A DNA stretch of 64,000 nt from Micromonospora sp. NBC_00389. Lineage in GTDB: Bacteria; Actinomycetota; Actinomycetes; Mycobacteriales; Micromonosporaceae. The position numbers were made by a program, and so were the translations under genes. The stretch covers positions 806,001 to 870,000 of the forward strand of contig NZ_CP107947.1 of NCBI RefSeq assembly GCF_036059255.1. The letters run 5' to 3'. This document shows positions 1 to 8,953 of this stretch, in pieces. The notes beneath the pieces are model-generated. The model did no database searches, had not been told where the DNA came from, and saw nothing but the letters and a program-made list of their open reading frames with translations. Numbering within the stretch: position 1 is the first letter of the stretch; each line of letters opens with the position of its first letter.

Positions 1-513
1 TCGCACCCGGGCCAGCCGGTGCGACTCCGTCACGTCGACCGCTTCCACCGCGATGAAGCCGTTGCCGAGACCCATCGCCCGCAGGTGCACGCCGAGCGGG
101 TTCTCCCCCGCGCTGTCGCGACCCCGGGGCAGGTCCAGCTCGATCTCGCGCCGCACCCCGGTGCGCCGCACCTGGCCAGCGAGAGTACGGATCAACGGGT
201 GCGCGGCGATCGACCCTGCGGTACTGCCGGTACGCAGCAGACCCATCGCGCGGGCGGCCGGGTTGATCAGCACGGGCACGTCGTTGTCATCCAGCACCAC
301 GACACCGGCCCGGAGCGAGTCGATCGTCCGGCGGCCGAGCCCGGCCTGTTGCTCGTCGACTATCGCGGGCCTCCCCCTGCTCCAGCGGGAGCTCGCGCTC
401 CCCGTCGACGTGGAGAGGCCGTCCCGCGTCCGCAGGAACCGGGGCAGCAGGAAACCGGCGGCCAACCCGGCCACCAACGCCACGGCCACCACGACCGCCA
501 CCACCCACTCCAC
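1..513 (-). CDS. senX3: SenX3/PhoR-type sensor histidine kinase, N-terminal part (cut by window edge)
   Basis: Membrane sensor kinase expected to phosphorylate a PhoP/RegX3-type regulator under phosphate limitation. Only about 171 codons are visible. The frame opens with a GTG at 511-513, encodes one hydrophobic N-terminal helix (VVAVVVAVALVAGLAAGFLL, about residues 4-23), then a PAS-like region containing LRAGVVVLDDNDVPVLINPA and LGNGFIAVEAVDVTE. It runs off the left edge before the HisKA and ATPase domains, so the catalytic part is unseen. It is divergent from phoU across about 200 bp, the arrangement familiar from Streptomyces phoU-phoRP and mycobacterial senX3-regX3. The kinase identity rests on the TM-PAS pattern and on this neighbour. 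Confidence 0.8.
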   Translation of the reverse strand, partial: MEWVVAVVVAVALVAGLAAGFLLPRFLRTRDGLSTSTGSASSRWSRGRPAIVDEQQAGLGRRTIDSLRAGVVVLDDNDVPVLINPAARAMGLLRTGSTAGSIAAHPLIRTLAGQVRRTGVRREIELDLPRGRDSAGENPLGVHLRAMGLGNGFIAVEAVDVTESHRLARVR

Positions 514-585
514 CCGGCGATCGTAGGGTCATTGTTAACCTGGCTACCACACAGACCAGGACGAACCACCCTCACTTTCGCGAAT

Positions 586-628
586 GTTCACCCCTGCGTC
601 CGGTGCCGTTCACCGGGGTTCATCCGGG
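586..628. promoter_or_regulatory. PHO-box-like direct repeats between senX3 and phoU
   Basis: Three GTTCA-type repeats lie in the divergent intergenic region: GTTCACCCCTG at 586, GTTCACCGGGG at 608 and GTTCATCCGGG at 618. The first two are 22 bp apart (two 11-bp units) and the third follows at 10 bp. Streptomyces PhoP binds 11-bp direct repeats with a conserved GTTCA core, and the phoU-phoR interval is a classic target. Binding here is inferred from that match. Confidence 0.7.
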
Positions 629-713
629 GTCCGTCCGCGCCACCTACCGTTGGCGTCGCACCTGCTCAACCCCTGCGCCGACACCCGTCGGCGGCGACCG
701 ACCACAGGACGTG

Positions 714-1370
714 ATGATGCGCGACGAGTTCCGGGCCGACCTCCAGATCGTCAGCCAACTGCTGGTGGACATGGCGGAGGGCGTCCGCGCCGCCATGCGC
801 CAGGCCACCCGGGCCCTGCTCACCGCCGACCGGCAGGCCGCCGAGACGGTCATCGAGCGGGACGCCGAGATCGACGACCTCTACCGGCATGTGGAGGAGC
901 GGGTCTGTGACCTGCTCGCCAGGCAGGCGCCGGTCGCCTCCGACCTGCGCGCCATGATCACCGCACTGCACGTGGCGGCCGACCTGGAGCGGATGGGCGA
1001 CCTCGCCGACCACGTGGCGAAGACCGCGCTGCGCCGGCACCCCTCGCCCGCCGTACCGGCCGAGCTGCGGACGATCTTCACCGAGATGGCCGAGATCGCC
1101 GACCGGATGGCCGTGAAGATCGGCTCGGTGCTGGCGAAGCCCGACGCCGACCTGGCCGGCGAACTGGACCGCGACGACGACGCGATGGACGAGCTGCACA
1201 AGAACCTGTTCGCGGTGCTGCTCGGCGACGACTGGCCGTACGGGGTGGAGACCGCGATCGACGCCACCCTGCTGGGCCGCTTCTACGAGCGCTTCGCCGA
1301 CCACGCGGTCAACGCCGGTGAGCACGTGGTCTACCTGATCACCGGGCAGACCTCGCCCACGGCGAGCTGA
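714..1370 (+). CDS. phoU: Phosphate signalling accessory protein PhoU
   Basis: PhoU is a cytoplasmic helical protein that links the Pst transporter to the phosphate sensor kinase and helps switch the Pho response off. The 218-residue product has the family's two repeated three-helix units. Each contains a metal-binding E/DxxxD-type segment: ERDAEIDDLYRHVEE in the first and DRDDDAMDELHKNL in the second. The first repeat also has HVAADLERMGDLADHVA and the second RFYERFADHAVNAGEHV. Length is normal for PhoU. Candidate starts are GTG 711, ATG 714 and ATG 717; no strong ribosome binding site decides between them. It is divergent from senX3, and pstSCAB is about 48 kb away in the same window. Confidence 0.92.
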   Translation: MMRDEFRADLQIVSQLLVDMAEGVRAAMRQATRALLTADRQAAETVIERDAEIDDLYRHVEERVCDLLARQAPVASDLRAMITALHVAADLERMGDLADHVAKTALRRHPSPAVPAELRTIFTEMAEIADRMAVKIGSVLAKPDADLAGELDRDDDAMDELHKNLFAVLLGDDWPYGVETAIDATLLGRFYERFADHAVNAGEHVVYLITGQTSPTAS

Positions 1371-1382
1371 TCCACGTACGGC

Positions 1383-1410
1383 GAAGGCCCCCGGGTTCCC
1401 GGGGGCCTTC
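1383..1410. terminator. Bidirectional hairpin terminator between phoU and gpmA
   Basis: GAAGGCCCCCGGG and CCCGGGGGCCTTC form a 13-bp perfect stem around a TT loop. It sits between the 3' ends of two convergent genes and probably serves both. Confidence 0.8.
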
Positions 1411-1419
1411 GTCGTAGGC

Positions 1420-2187
1420 TCAGCGGCCCTGGTTGGCCACCGCGGCGGCGGCCGCCTTGGCGGCGTTCGGGTCGAGGTACGTGCCACCCAGGGTGAGCGG
1501 GCGCAGCTGCGGGTCGAGGTCGTAGCGCAGCGGGATGCCGGTCGGGATGTTCAGCTTGGCGATCGCCTCGTCGGAGATCTGGTCGAGGTGCTTGACCAGG
1601 GCGCGCAGCGAGTTGCCGTGCGCGGCCACCAGCACCGTCCGGCCGGCCAGGACGTCCGGCACGATCGAGTCGTACCAGTACGGCAGCATCCGGTCGACGA
1701 CGTCCTTGAGGCACTCGGTGCGCGGCATCAGCTCGGTCGGCAGCAGCGCGTACCGCGGGTCGCCCACCTGCGACCACTCGTCGTCGTCCGCGATCGGCGG
1801 CGGCGGGGTGTCGTACGACCGGCGCCAGAGCATGAACTGCTCCTCGCCGTACTCCTCCAGGGTCTGCTTCTTGTTCTTGCCCTGCAGGGCGCCATAGTGC
1901 CGCTCGTTGAGCCGCCACGACCGGCGCACCGCGATCCAGTGCCGGTCGGCGGCGTTCAGCGCCAGCTCGGCGGTGCGGATCGCCCGGCGCATCACGCTGG
2001 TGTGCACGACGTCCGGCAGCAGACTGTGCTCGCGCATCAGCTCGCCGCCGCGCCGCGCCTCATCCTCGCCCTTCTCGGTCAGGTCGACGTCCACCCAGCC
2101 GGTGAAGAGGTTCTTGGCATTCCAGTCGCTCTCACCGTGCCGCAGCAGGACCAGCGTCCCGACGGTGGGCCCCTCGCTCGCAGTCAT
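1420..2187 (-). CDS. gpmA: 2,3-bisphosphoglycerate-dependent phosphoglycerate mutase
   Basis: Interconverts 3- and 2-phosphoglycerate in glycolysis and gluconeogenesis. The 255-residue product has the histidine phosphatase signature [12 protein letters not shown] with the phosphorylated His at about residue 17, the substrate-binding segments [11 protein letters not shown] and [10 protein letters not shown], and the second catalytic His in [14 protein letters not shown] place the start at ATG 2185-2187 (MTASEGP) because AGGA lies 8 nt upstream; ATG 2194-2196 and an earlier start at 2229 are possible but less well placed. The gene is convergent with phoU. Confidence 0.95.
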   Translation of the reverse strand: MTASEGPTVGTLVLLRHGESDWNAKNLFTGWVDVDLTEKGEDEARRGGELMREHSLLPDVVHTSVMRRAIRTAELALNAADRHWIAVRRSWRLNERHYGALQGKNKKQTLEEYGEEQFMLWRRSYDTPPPPIADDDEWSQVGDPRYALLPTELMPRTECLKDVVDRMLPYWYDSIVPDVLAGRTVLVAAHGNSLRALVKHLDQISDEAIAKLNIPTGIPLRYDLDPQLRPLTLGGTYLDPNAAKAAAAAVANQGR

Positions 2188-2340
2188 GCGGATCATCCTG
2201 CCCCACCCGGGGACGTGACACGCGGGCACCCGTAGTGACGACCACCACGTGAAAAAGCGGGTGACCTGCGGATCCGCCCAGCACTAGGGTTGTAAGGCGC
2301 TGTAGTCACATCGGTCATTACTTGCAAGCGGGGGAACCAC

Positions 2341-3630
2341 GTGCGGACGATGCGGAGCTGGTTCCGGGACACCACCGGCGGCCTGCCCACCACTTTCTGG
2401 TACCTGTGGAGCGGCACCCTGATCAACCGGCTCGGCTCGTTCGTGCTCGTCTTCCTCGCCATCTACCTGACCCAGGAACGCGGCTTCTCCGCGTCCCAGG
2501 CCGGCCTGGTGCTCGGCCTGTGGGGCGTCGGCGGCGCGATCGGCACCACCGCCGGCGGCACCCTGGCCGACCGGTGGGGACGGCGACCCACATTGCTCAC
2601 CGCGCACGTGGGCGCGGCCGCCATGATGCTGGGCCTCGGGCTGGCCCGGGACCTCTGGGCGGTGGCGCTGGGTGCGCTGCTGCTCGGCATGTTCGCCGAG
2701 GCGGCCCGGCCCGCGTTCGGTGCCATGATGATCGACGTGGTGCCGGCGAAGGACCGCCTGCGCGCCTTCTCGCTCAACTACTGGGCCATCAACCTGGGCT
2801 TCGCCTGCGCCGCCATCCTCGCCGGCCTCGCCGCGCAGGCGAACTACCTGCTGCTGTTCGTGGTAGACGCGGCCACCATGCTGATCACCGCGCTGATCAT
2901 CTTCGTGAAGGTGCCGGAGACCCAGCAGACCGGACGTACCGTCACCCCCGCGGCCACCGCCCAACGCGGCGCACTGCGCACCATCCTCAACGACCGGGTC
3001 TACCTCGGCTTCGTGGCGCTGAACCTGTTCGCCGCGCTGGTCTTCCTCCAGCACATCTCGATGCTGCCCATCGCCATGGGCGACGACGGTCTCAGCCCGG
3101 CCACCTACGGCTCGGTGATCGCGCTCAACGGCGTCCTGATCGTGGTCGGCCAACTCTTCGTGCCCCGACTGATCCGGGGCCGAAGCCGCTCGCACGTGCT
3201 CGCGCTGGCCGCCGTGGTGATGGGTGTCGGGTTCGGGCTGACCGCGTTCGCCGGCACCCCCTGGTTCTACGGGCTGACCGTGCTGATCTGGACGGTCGGC
3301 GAGATGCTGAACTCACCGTCCAACTCCACCCTGATCGCCGAGCTGTCCCCGGCCGAGCTACGTGGCCGGTACCAGGGCGTCTTCTCCCTCTCCTGGCAGA
3401 TCGCCGGGGCCTGCGCGCCGATCCTCGGCGGCCTGGTACGCGAGCACGCCGGCAACGACACGCTCTGGTTCGGCTGCGCCGCGATCGGCGTCCTGACCGC
3501 GGTGGCCCACCTGGTGTCCGGCCCGGCGCGCGAGCGCCGCGCCACCGCGCTGCGTCGCTCCGGCGAGGCGCTGGCACCGGTTGAGAACCCCCGGCCGCCG
3601 GCTTCGCAGCCCGCCGAGGCTGCCGTCTGA
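2341..3630 (+). CDS. MFS transporter, multidrug-exporter type (first of tandem pair)
   Basis: A 429-residue inner-membrane protein of the major facilitator superfamily with about 12 predicted helices. The loop between helices 2 and 3 carries motif A (GGTLADRWGRR). PAFGAMMIDVVPAKDRLRAFSLNYWAINLG covers the region after helix 4, and a long polar linker (about residues 195-215) separates the two six-helix halves. Overall it resembles MdtH/YfkF-like proton-driven drug exporters; the substrate cannot be read. Start is GTG with GCGGGGGAA upstream. About 120 bp downstream lies a clear paralogue in the same direction. Confidence 0.88.
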   Translation: MRTMRSWFRDTTGGLPTTFWYLWSGTLINRLGSFVLVFLAIYLTQERGFSASQAGLVLGLWGVGGAIGTTAGGTLADRWGRRPTLLTAHVGAAAMMLGLGLARDLWAVALGALLLGMFAEAARPAFGAMMIDVVPAKDRLRAFSLNYWAINLGFACAAILAGLAAQANYLLLFVVDAATMLITALIIFVKVPETQQTGRTVTPAATAQRGALRTILNDRVYLGFVALNLFAALVFLQHISMLPIAMGDDGLSPATYGSVIALNGVLIVVGQLFVPRLIRGRSRSHVLALAAVVMGVGFGLTAFAGTPWFYGLTVLIWTVGEMLNSPSNSTLIAELSPAELRGRYQGVFSLSWQIAGACAPILGGLVREHAGNDTLWFGCAAIGVLTAVAHLVSGPARERRATALRRSGEALAPVENPRPPASQPAEAAV

Positions 3631-3747
3631 CGGTGGCCCCATCGCTGTGACGAAGGGCCCATGATCAGGAAATCGACTAGCGGGACCGGGCCCGAGTTCC
3701 TACCGTGCAGGAGAAACGGTTAGGAAACTGAACTGTCGGGAGGTCGG

Positions 3748-5040
3748 GTGCACACCCTGCGGCGCTGGTGGCACGACACCGCAGGTGGGCTCCCCGCCAC
3801 CTTCTGGTACCTCTGGGCCGGCCTGCTCATCAACCGAGCCGGCGCGTTCGCCATGCTCTTCCTGTCGCTGTACCTCACCGATGCGCGGGGGGCCAGCGAG
3901 GCGCTGGCCGGCACGGTGGTCGGCGCGTACGGGGCCGGTGGGGCGGCCGGCGTCCTGCTCGGCGGAGTGCTGGCCGACCGGTGGGGTCGCCGAGCCACCC
4001 TGCTCGCCGCGCACCTGGCCACCGCCGGCCTGATGGTGGCACTGGCCTTCAGCCGACCCCTGGTGCTGATCGCGGCGCTCTCCGCGCTGGTCGGCGTGGT
4101 GCACTCGATGCCGAGCCCGGCCTTCGTCGCGGCGATCGTCGACGTGGTGCCCGCGCAGCGTCGCTCGCGCGCGTTCAACCTCCAGTTCTGGGCGTTCAAC
4201 CTGGGCATGGCGGTCGCCTCGCTGCTCGCCGGCGTGCTGGCCGAGGCGAGCTTCACCGCGCTGTTCCTGGTGGACGCGGGCGCCACCCTGGCCGCCGCCG
4301 GCGTGATCGCCTGGAAGGTGCCGGAGACGCTTCGACGCACCGCACCGACGGCTGACCTCCCGCCGCCCACCCCATCGGCGCCGGGGGCGAGCCGGGTTCG
4401 GCAGCCGGGCCTGCACACCGCACTCACCGACCGGACCTTCCTGATCTTCGTCGGGCTCACCTTCGTGCTGGCCGTACTCACCCTGCAGACCTCGACGATC
4501 ATGCCGCTGGCCATGCGCGCAGACGGCCTGGGCCCGTCGGCGTACGGGCTGGTGGTGGCGCTCGGCGGAGCGCTGATCGTGATCGGCCAGTTGTTCGTGC
4601 CCCGGCTGATCGACCGGCATCGCAAGGCCGTCGTGCTGGCGGCCTCGACCGCCCTGCTCGCGCTCGGCTTCGGCGTGCTCGCCGTCGCCGACGAACTGGC
4701 CGTTTACCTGGGCGCCGCGGTGGTCTGGACGGTCGGCTCGATGCTCGCCGCCCCGCCCAACGCGCAGATCAACGCGGATCTGGCGCCGCCGCAGCTGCGC
4801 GCGCGGTACCAGTCGGTCTTCTACCTGACGTTCCCGGCCGCGGCGTTCGTCGCACCCACGCTCGGCGGGGTGAGCCTGCAATACCTCGGCGACCGACACT
4901 GGCTGATCGTCGGCGGGCTCGGCCTGCTGGCCGCGCTCGGCCACCTGCTGGCCGGACCGCCCCGGGAGCGGCACGTCGCCGCGCTGCGCCGGGCCGACCG
5001 GGAGCCGACACCGCCCGCGGACCGCGTGCCGACCGCGTGA
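3748..5040 (+). CDS. MFS transporter, paralogue of the preceding gene
   Basis: A 430-residue, 12-helix MFS protein closely similar to the gene just upstream. Both start with a GG-L-P-T-FWYLW segment, share motif A (LADRWGRR), a DVVPA segment followed by RAFNLQFWAFNLG, and a (L)IVIGQLFVPRLI helix. This points to tandem duplication. It differs mainly in the central linker (PTADLPPPTPSAPGASR) and the C-terminal tail. Start is GTG with CGGGAGG 6 nt upstream. It probably exports small toxic or signalling molecules, but no substrate is evident. Confidence 0.88.
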   Translation: MHTLRRWWHDTAGGLPATFWYLWAGLLINRAGAFAMLFLSLYLTDARGASEALAGTVVGAYGAGGAAGVLLGGVLADRWGRRATLLAAHLATAGLMVALAFSRPLVLIAALSALVGVVHSMPSPAFVAAIVDVVPAQRRSRAFNLQFWAFNLGMAVASLLAGVLAEASFTALFLVDAGATLAAAGVIAWKVPETLRRTAPTADLPPPTPSAPGASRVRQPGLHTALTDRTFLIFVGLTFVLAVLTLQTSTIMPLAMRADGLGPSAYGLVVALGGALIVIGQLFVPRLIDRHRKAVVLAASTALLALGFGVLAVADELAVYLGAAVVWTVGSMLAAPPNAQINADLAPPQLRARYQSVFYLTFPAAAFVAPTLGGVSLQYLGDRHWLIVGGLGLLAALGHLLAGPPRERHVAALRRADREPTPPADRVPTA

Positions 5041-5077
5041 CCGACCCACCCCGCCCACGGGGTACGACAGACGCAAA

Positions 5078-5111
5078 GCGCCCACCACGGCCCGAAGGTC
5101 GTGGTGGGCGC
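5078..5111. terminator. Hairpin terminator after the MFS pair
   Basis: GCGCCCACCAC and GTGGTGGGCGC form an 11-bp perfect stem around a 12-nt loop, about 40 bp after the second transporter's stop codon. Confidence 0.75.
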
Positions 5112-5432
5112 CCGCCGGCGGGGCCGGCGGCGGCGGGCAACACTCACCCCCGTAAGCATCGCCCGCTCACGCCGCCGGTCCAAACAGGTGGGCACCGTCC
5201 CCCAACGGTTGATCCACCCGTCCCCTCGCGTCTCGCTCGGTGCACGGATCTGATCGATCCGCCGCTCCCCCGAACGTTTCCAAGCGTGACGCGGTGCAAT
5301 AAAGCTAGTTCGCCCGGATTCTGGATTCAACCCAGATCGGCTGTCTCGCCGATCACAACTCGCGAGTATCCGCTGCTCGGGCCTCGGTCTTTGGTAACAG
5401 CCGCATACCCGTCGCGCATTCCCGCAAACACC
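5112..5432. other. Intergenic stretch with no convincing gene
   Basis: About 320 bp, noticeably less GC-rich than its surroundings, between the MFS terminator and the 3' end of the Rho_N/H1-like gene. Open frames crossing it lack actinobacterial codon bias and recognisable protein sequence. It contains a small inverted repeat GATCGG (5335) - CCGATC (5349), which could be a terminator for the gene on the minus strand. Confidence 0.5.
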
Positions 5433-6644
5433 TCAACCGTCCTCTCGATCCGGTGATTCCGTCCGGAAGAAGTTGCTCTGCCGACCGTCGCGCATCTGCT
5501 CCTGATAAATCAGGTTCAGTCGCCGCAGGTCGAAAGTGTGGAACCACGCATCCCAGGTGATCTCGCGGATCCGGCTGCTCTCCCGGTAACCGGGGATGTT
5601 GAAGGTCAAAACCCCCGCCCGGCCGTCCCGCTCGGTGCCGGCGATGGTCGCCGGCTTCGCCCCGCGTTCCCGGGCCCAGCGCATGATCACCTCGTGGTTC
5701 GCCGTGATCAGGCTCCGTCCCGGGCGCTCCGGCCGGTCCGCGATCGACGAGATCACCTGCGAGCTGCGAACCGATCGCCCGGTGCTCCGCCCTACCCGGA
5801 TCCCACCCGCCGTCGTACCACCGCCGGCCGGCCGGCTCGGCGCAGCGCGCTTCGCGGGCGCCGCCCGCTTCGCCGCCGGTCGCGCCGGGGCCTTCTTCGC
5901 CGGGGCCTTCTTCGCGGGCGCGGTGCGGGCCGTAGTCGTCTTACGCGCGGCCGCCGTCTTGCGCGCCGGCGCGGTCTTGCGGGCGGCCGCCGTCTTACGT
6001 GCCGGCGTCGTCTTGCGGGCAGCCGTCGTCTTGCGGGCGGCCGCGGTCTTACGGGCGGTCGTCGTCTTGCGCGCGGGTGCAGTCTTGCGCGCGGCGGCCG
6101 TCGTCTTGCGGGCGGGCGCGATCTTGCGGGCGGTCGTCGACTTCGCCGCTGCCGTCGTCTTCTTCGCGGCGGCTGCCTTCTTCGCCGCCGTTGTCTTCTT
6201 CGCGGCGGTCGTCTTTTTTGCCGCCGCCGTCTTTCGCACGGCGGCCGTTTTCGTCGCGGCGGCCCGCTTCGCGGGGGCGCTCTTGTTCGCCGGCGCGGCC
6301 TTCGCGCGGCTCGGCACCGCCCTGGCCGCCGACTTCTTCGTCGCGGCGGCACGGCCCGCCGACGCCCTGGTGCCGGTGGCCCGGCCGGCCGGGCCGGTAC
6401 TGCGCCGGCCGGCCCCGCCACGCTCGGCCCGCAACGAGCGCACCAACTGTTTCACCAGGTCGGGCTTGCGCAGTGCGGAGATCCCGGAGACCCCGCGTTT
6501 GCGCAGCTGCCCGCGGATGTCGTCCACCCGCATCCGGGAGATCTCCGACTCGGAGATCCCCGGTGTGTTCGGCGTCTGGTTGCCAGCCTGTCGTTTGGTA
6601 GTGGTCGCAGTCCCGCCGCGACCTGAGCTGTTCCGCTGAGCCAT
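5433..6644 (-). CDS. Rho_N / histone-H1-like fusion protein (probable nucleoid-associated protein)
   Basis: A 403-residue protein in three parts. Residues about 35-75 (SRMRVDDIRGQLRKRGVSGI...LVKQLVRSL) form a Rho N-terminal-like/SAP-type helical domain that binds nucleic acid. Residues about 80-285 are a low-complexity Lys/Arg-Ala-Thr tail of repeated units such as AAARKT, TTARK and APAKK, like bacterial histone H1 homologues. Residues about 310-395 form a compact domain (NHEVIMRWARERGAKPATI...FNIPGY...ITWDAWFHTFD...LIYQEQ) that resembles a small stand-alone protein family often mislabelled as glucan-branching enzyme. DNA or RNA binding is inferred from the first two parts; the role of the last is unknown. 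Start is ATG, with AGGAG 12 nt upstream. The repeats are a likely site of length variation. Confidence 0.75.
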   Translation of the reverse strand: MAQRNSSGRGGTATTTKRQAGNQTPNTPGISESEISRMRVDDIRGQLRKRGVSGISALRKPDLVKQLVRSLRAERGGAGRRSTGPAGRATGTRASAGRAAATKKSAARAVPSRAKAAPANKSAPAKRAAATKTAAVRKTAAAKKTTAAKKTTAAKKAAAAKKTTAAAKSTTARKIAPARKTTAAARKTAPARKTTTARKTAAARKTTAARKTTPARKTAAARKTAPARKTAAARKTTTARTAPAKKAPAKKAPARPAAKRAAPAKRAAPSRPAGGGTTAGGIRVGRSTGRSVRSSQVISSIADRPERPGRSLITANHEVIMRWARERGAKPATIAGTERDGRAGVLTFNIPGYRESSRIREITWDAWFHTFDLRRLNLIYQEQMRDGRQSNFFRTESPDREDG

Positions 6645-6806
6645 GGGACGCTCACGCTCCTCGACACTCCGTCCTCGGCGCGCGGGGGTCCCTGTGCCGC
6701 ACCGCGCGGTGCGGCATACCCGTCAGGAGCGGTCCGAACCACCAGCCGGCAGACAGTCGGGTCGGACCGGTCAGGACAGACGGTCAGGCGGGGTCTGGGC
6801 CCACCG

Positions 6807-7328
6807 TCAGGCGGGGTCGGGGTCGGGGCCGGTGCCGGACGGCTCGAAGAGGTGGGCGAACGCGGCCAGGTTGGCCGTCGACTCACCGCGCTTGACCCGC
6901 CACTCGTACTCCCGACGGATGGAGCTGCCGAAGCCGATCTCCAACATGGTGTCGAAGGACTCGTCGGCGTACGTGAGCACCGCGCCGAGCAGCCGGTCCA
7001 GCTCGTCGGCGTCCACCCCGGCCGGGTTGACCCGCCCGGTCAGGTACACGTCGCCGACCGCGTCCGTGGAGAAGGAGACCCCGTACATCCGTGCGTTGCG
7101 CTGCAACAGCCAGGCCCACAGCTCCTCGCGCCGCTCGTCCGGCTGACGCATCACGAACGCCTCGACGCGTAGCGCATGCTCGCCGACGATCAGGTTGCAG
7201 ACCGTCTTGAGCTTGTGGGTGCCCGGCAGGGTCACCGCGTACGAACCCGACCCGGTCGACTCCCAGGCCAGGTCCCGCTCGGCACAGACGGACTCGATCA
7301 GGGTCGCAAGATCGCTCTTCGGGCTCAC
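6807..7328 (-). CDS. YbjN-domain protein
   Basis: A 173-residue cytoplasmic protein with the YbjN (type III secretion chaperone-like) fold: an N-terminal helix, then strand-rich LKTVCNLIVGEHALRVEAFVMRQP, and helical LWAWLLQRNARMYGVSFSTD and LDRLLGAVLTYADESFDTMLEIGF. Proteins of this type commonly sit next to mshA in actinomycetes, as here, but the molecular function is unknown. I choose GTG at 7326-7328 (VSPKSDL) because TAGAGT lies 7 nt upstream, giving a leaderless start; a GTG three codons earlier is also open. Confidence 0.75.
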   Translation of the reverse strand: MSPKSDLATLIESVCAERDLAWESTGSGSYAVTLPGTHKLKTVCNLIVGEHALRVEAFVMRQPDERREELWAWLLQRNARMYGVSFSTDAVGDVYLTGRVNPAGVDADELDRLLGAVLTYADESFDTMLEIGFGSSIRREYEWRVKRGESTANLAAFAHLFEPSGTGPDPDPA

Positions 7329-7385
7329 CGGACCCACTCTACGACCGACCCCGCCGGTGTACCCGACGGCGACCGGTAGCCCCGG

Positions 7386-8750
7386 TCACCAGGAGCAGGA
7401 GAGCGCGGGATCGCCCGCCAGGTCGGCGGCGAGGCGGGCGCGGTGCGCCGTGATCGCCTCGCCGTAGACGGCGAGAAGGCCGGCGACCGTACGGTCCCAG
7501 GAGAAATGGCGGGCGTGCTGCTCGGCGCCTCGGGACAGCTCCGCCCGCCAGGCCTGATCCGGCAGCAGGCGGGCCAGCGCGACCGCCCAGTCCGCCGGGT
7601 CGTGCCCGTCGATCAGCACCCCGCTCACCTGGTCCCGCACGGCGGTGACCAGCCCGCCGACGGCGGCGGCCAGCACGGGCGTACCGCAGGCCTGCGCCTC
7701 CAGGGCGACCAGCCCGAAGGACTCGTTGTGCGACGGCACCGCGACCAGGTCGGCGGCCCGGTACAGGGCGGGCAGGTCGTCCCCGGTCTGCGGTGGCAGG
7801 AAGCGCACCCGGTCGGTGACCCCCAGGGTGGCGGCCAGCTCGATCAGCGCGGTGGGCCGGTCCAGCCCGCTGCCGCTGGGGCCGCCGCAGATCGCCACGG
7901 TCACCTCGTCGGCCAGGGCCGGGTCACGCTCCCGCAGCGCGGCGACCGCGCGGATCAGCACGTCGGGGGCCTTGAGCGGCTGGATCCGGCCGACGAAGGC
8001 CACCACGTACCCGTCGACCGGAAGCCCCAGCCGGCGGCGGGCCGCCCGGGTGGCCGCGGACCGGTCGCCCGGCGCGGGCCGGAACCGCTCCAGGTCGACG
8101 CCCGGCGGGACGACGGCGACCTGGGTCGGGTCGGCGTCGTACCGCTCGACGAGGTCGCGGGCCTCCACCCGGGTGTTGGCGACCAGGCGGTTCGCCTCGG
8201 CGACCACCTGCTCCTCGCCGATCACCCGGGCCTTTGGTTCCGGCCGGTCGCCGGCTGCGAGCTGGGCGTTCTTGACCTTCGCCAGGGTGTGCGCGGTGTG
8301 CACCAGCGGCACCCCCCAGCGCTCCTTGGCCAGCCAGCCGACCTGGCCCGAGAGCCAGTAGTGGGAGTGGATCAGGTCGTAGTGCCCGGGCGGGCGGGAC
8401 GCCTCGGCCCGCAGCACCCCGGCCGTGAAGGCGCAGAGCTGGCCGGGCAGCTCCTCCTTGGTGAGCCCCTCCAGCGGGCCGGAGGTGATGTGCCGGACCT
8501 GCACGCCGGGGGCCATCTCGACCACCGGGGGCAGGTCGCCGGAGGTGGCCCGGGTGAAGATCTCCACCTCGACGTTGGCCTCGGCGAGCCGCCGGGCGAC
8601 CTCGAGGATGTAGACGTTCATTCCGCCAGCGTCGCCCGTGCCGGGCTGGTGCAGCGGGGAGGTGTGTACGGACAGGGTCGCGATACGACGGGGCCGGGGC
8701 CACGGTTGCGTACCGCGCTGACGACCGACACCGGTGTGCAGTTCCGCCAC
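7386..8750 (-). CDS. mshA: D-inositol-3-phosphate glycosyltransferase MshA
   Basis: First committed enzyme of mycothiol synthesis: transfers N-acetylglucosamine from UDP-GlcNAc to 1L-myo-inositol 1-phosphate. The 454-residue GT-B protein has the N-terminal glycine-rich loop ([19 protein letters not shown]), the acceptor-domain segment [20 protein letters not shown], a Rossmann segment [19 protein letters not shown] and the retaining GT4 motif [16 protein letters not shown]. Start chosen: GTG 8748-8750, because GAGGAG lies 5 nt upstream; an upstream GTG at 8768 is inside that leader. mshD is about 39 kb downstream and an MDMPI-type gene about 3 kb away. Confidence 0.95.
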   Translation of the reverse strand: MAELHTGVGRQRGTQPWPRPRRIATLSVHTSPLHQPGTGDAGGMNVYILEVARRLAEANVEVEIFTRATSGDLPPVVEMAPGVQVRHITSGPLEGLTKEELPGQLCAFTAGVLRAEASRPPGHYDLIHSHYWLSGQVGWLAKERWGVPLVHTAHTLAKVKNAQLAAGDRPEPKARVIGEEQVVAEANRLVANTRVEARDLVERYDADPTQVAVVPPGVDLERFRPAPGDRSAATRAARRRLGLPVDGYVVAFVGRIQPLKAPDVLIRAVAALRERDPALADEVTVAICGGPSGSGLDRPTALIELAATLGVTDRVRFLPPQTGDDLPALYRAADLVAVPSHNESFGLVALEAQACGTPVLAAAVGGLVTAVRDQVSGVLIDGHDPADWAVALARLLPDQAWRAELSRGAEQHARHFSWDRTVAGLLAVYGEAITAHRARLAADLAGDPALSCSW

Positions 8751-8953
8751 GTCCGCTCCTCTTGTCACGGTTAATGCCGTCGCACGACCGGCGCTTCTCG
8801 CTCAACCTGTACGCCGGATGTCATCTTCCCCATCGGGCTACGGAAATTCCCCGGCGGTCCCCCGGGGGTGACGGACCTCATCTCCGTGCCCGCCTGCGGC
8901 GACCCCCCACGCCCGCCCGGAGCGGGTCGGATCGGCGGGGTGACAATGACGGG

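Noticed and set aside
19..714. Long plus-strand open frames at the left edge
   Set aside because: Antisense to senX3; Arg/Pro/His-rich composition and no family resemblance. Typical of GC-rich shadow frames.
5112..5432. Small coding frame in the AT-richer gap
   Set aside because: No codon bias, no ribosome binding site and no plausible protein; treated as non-coding.
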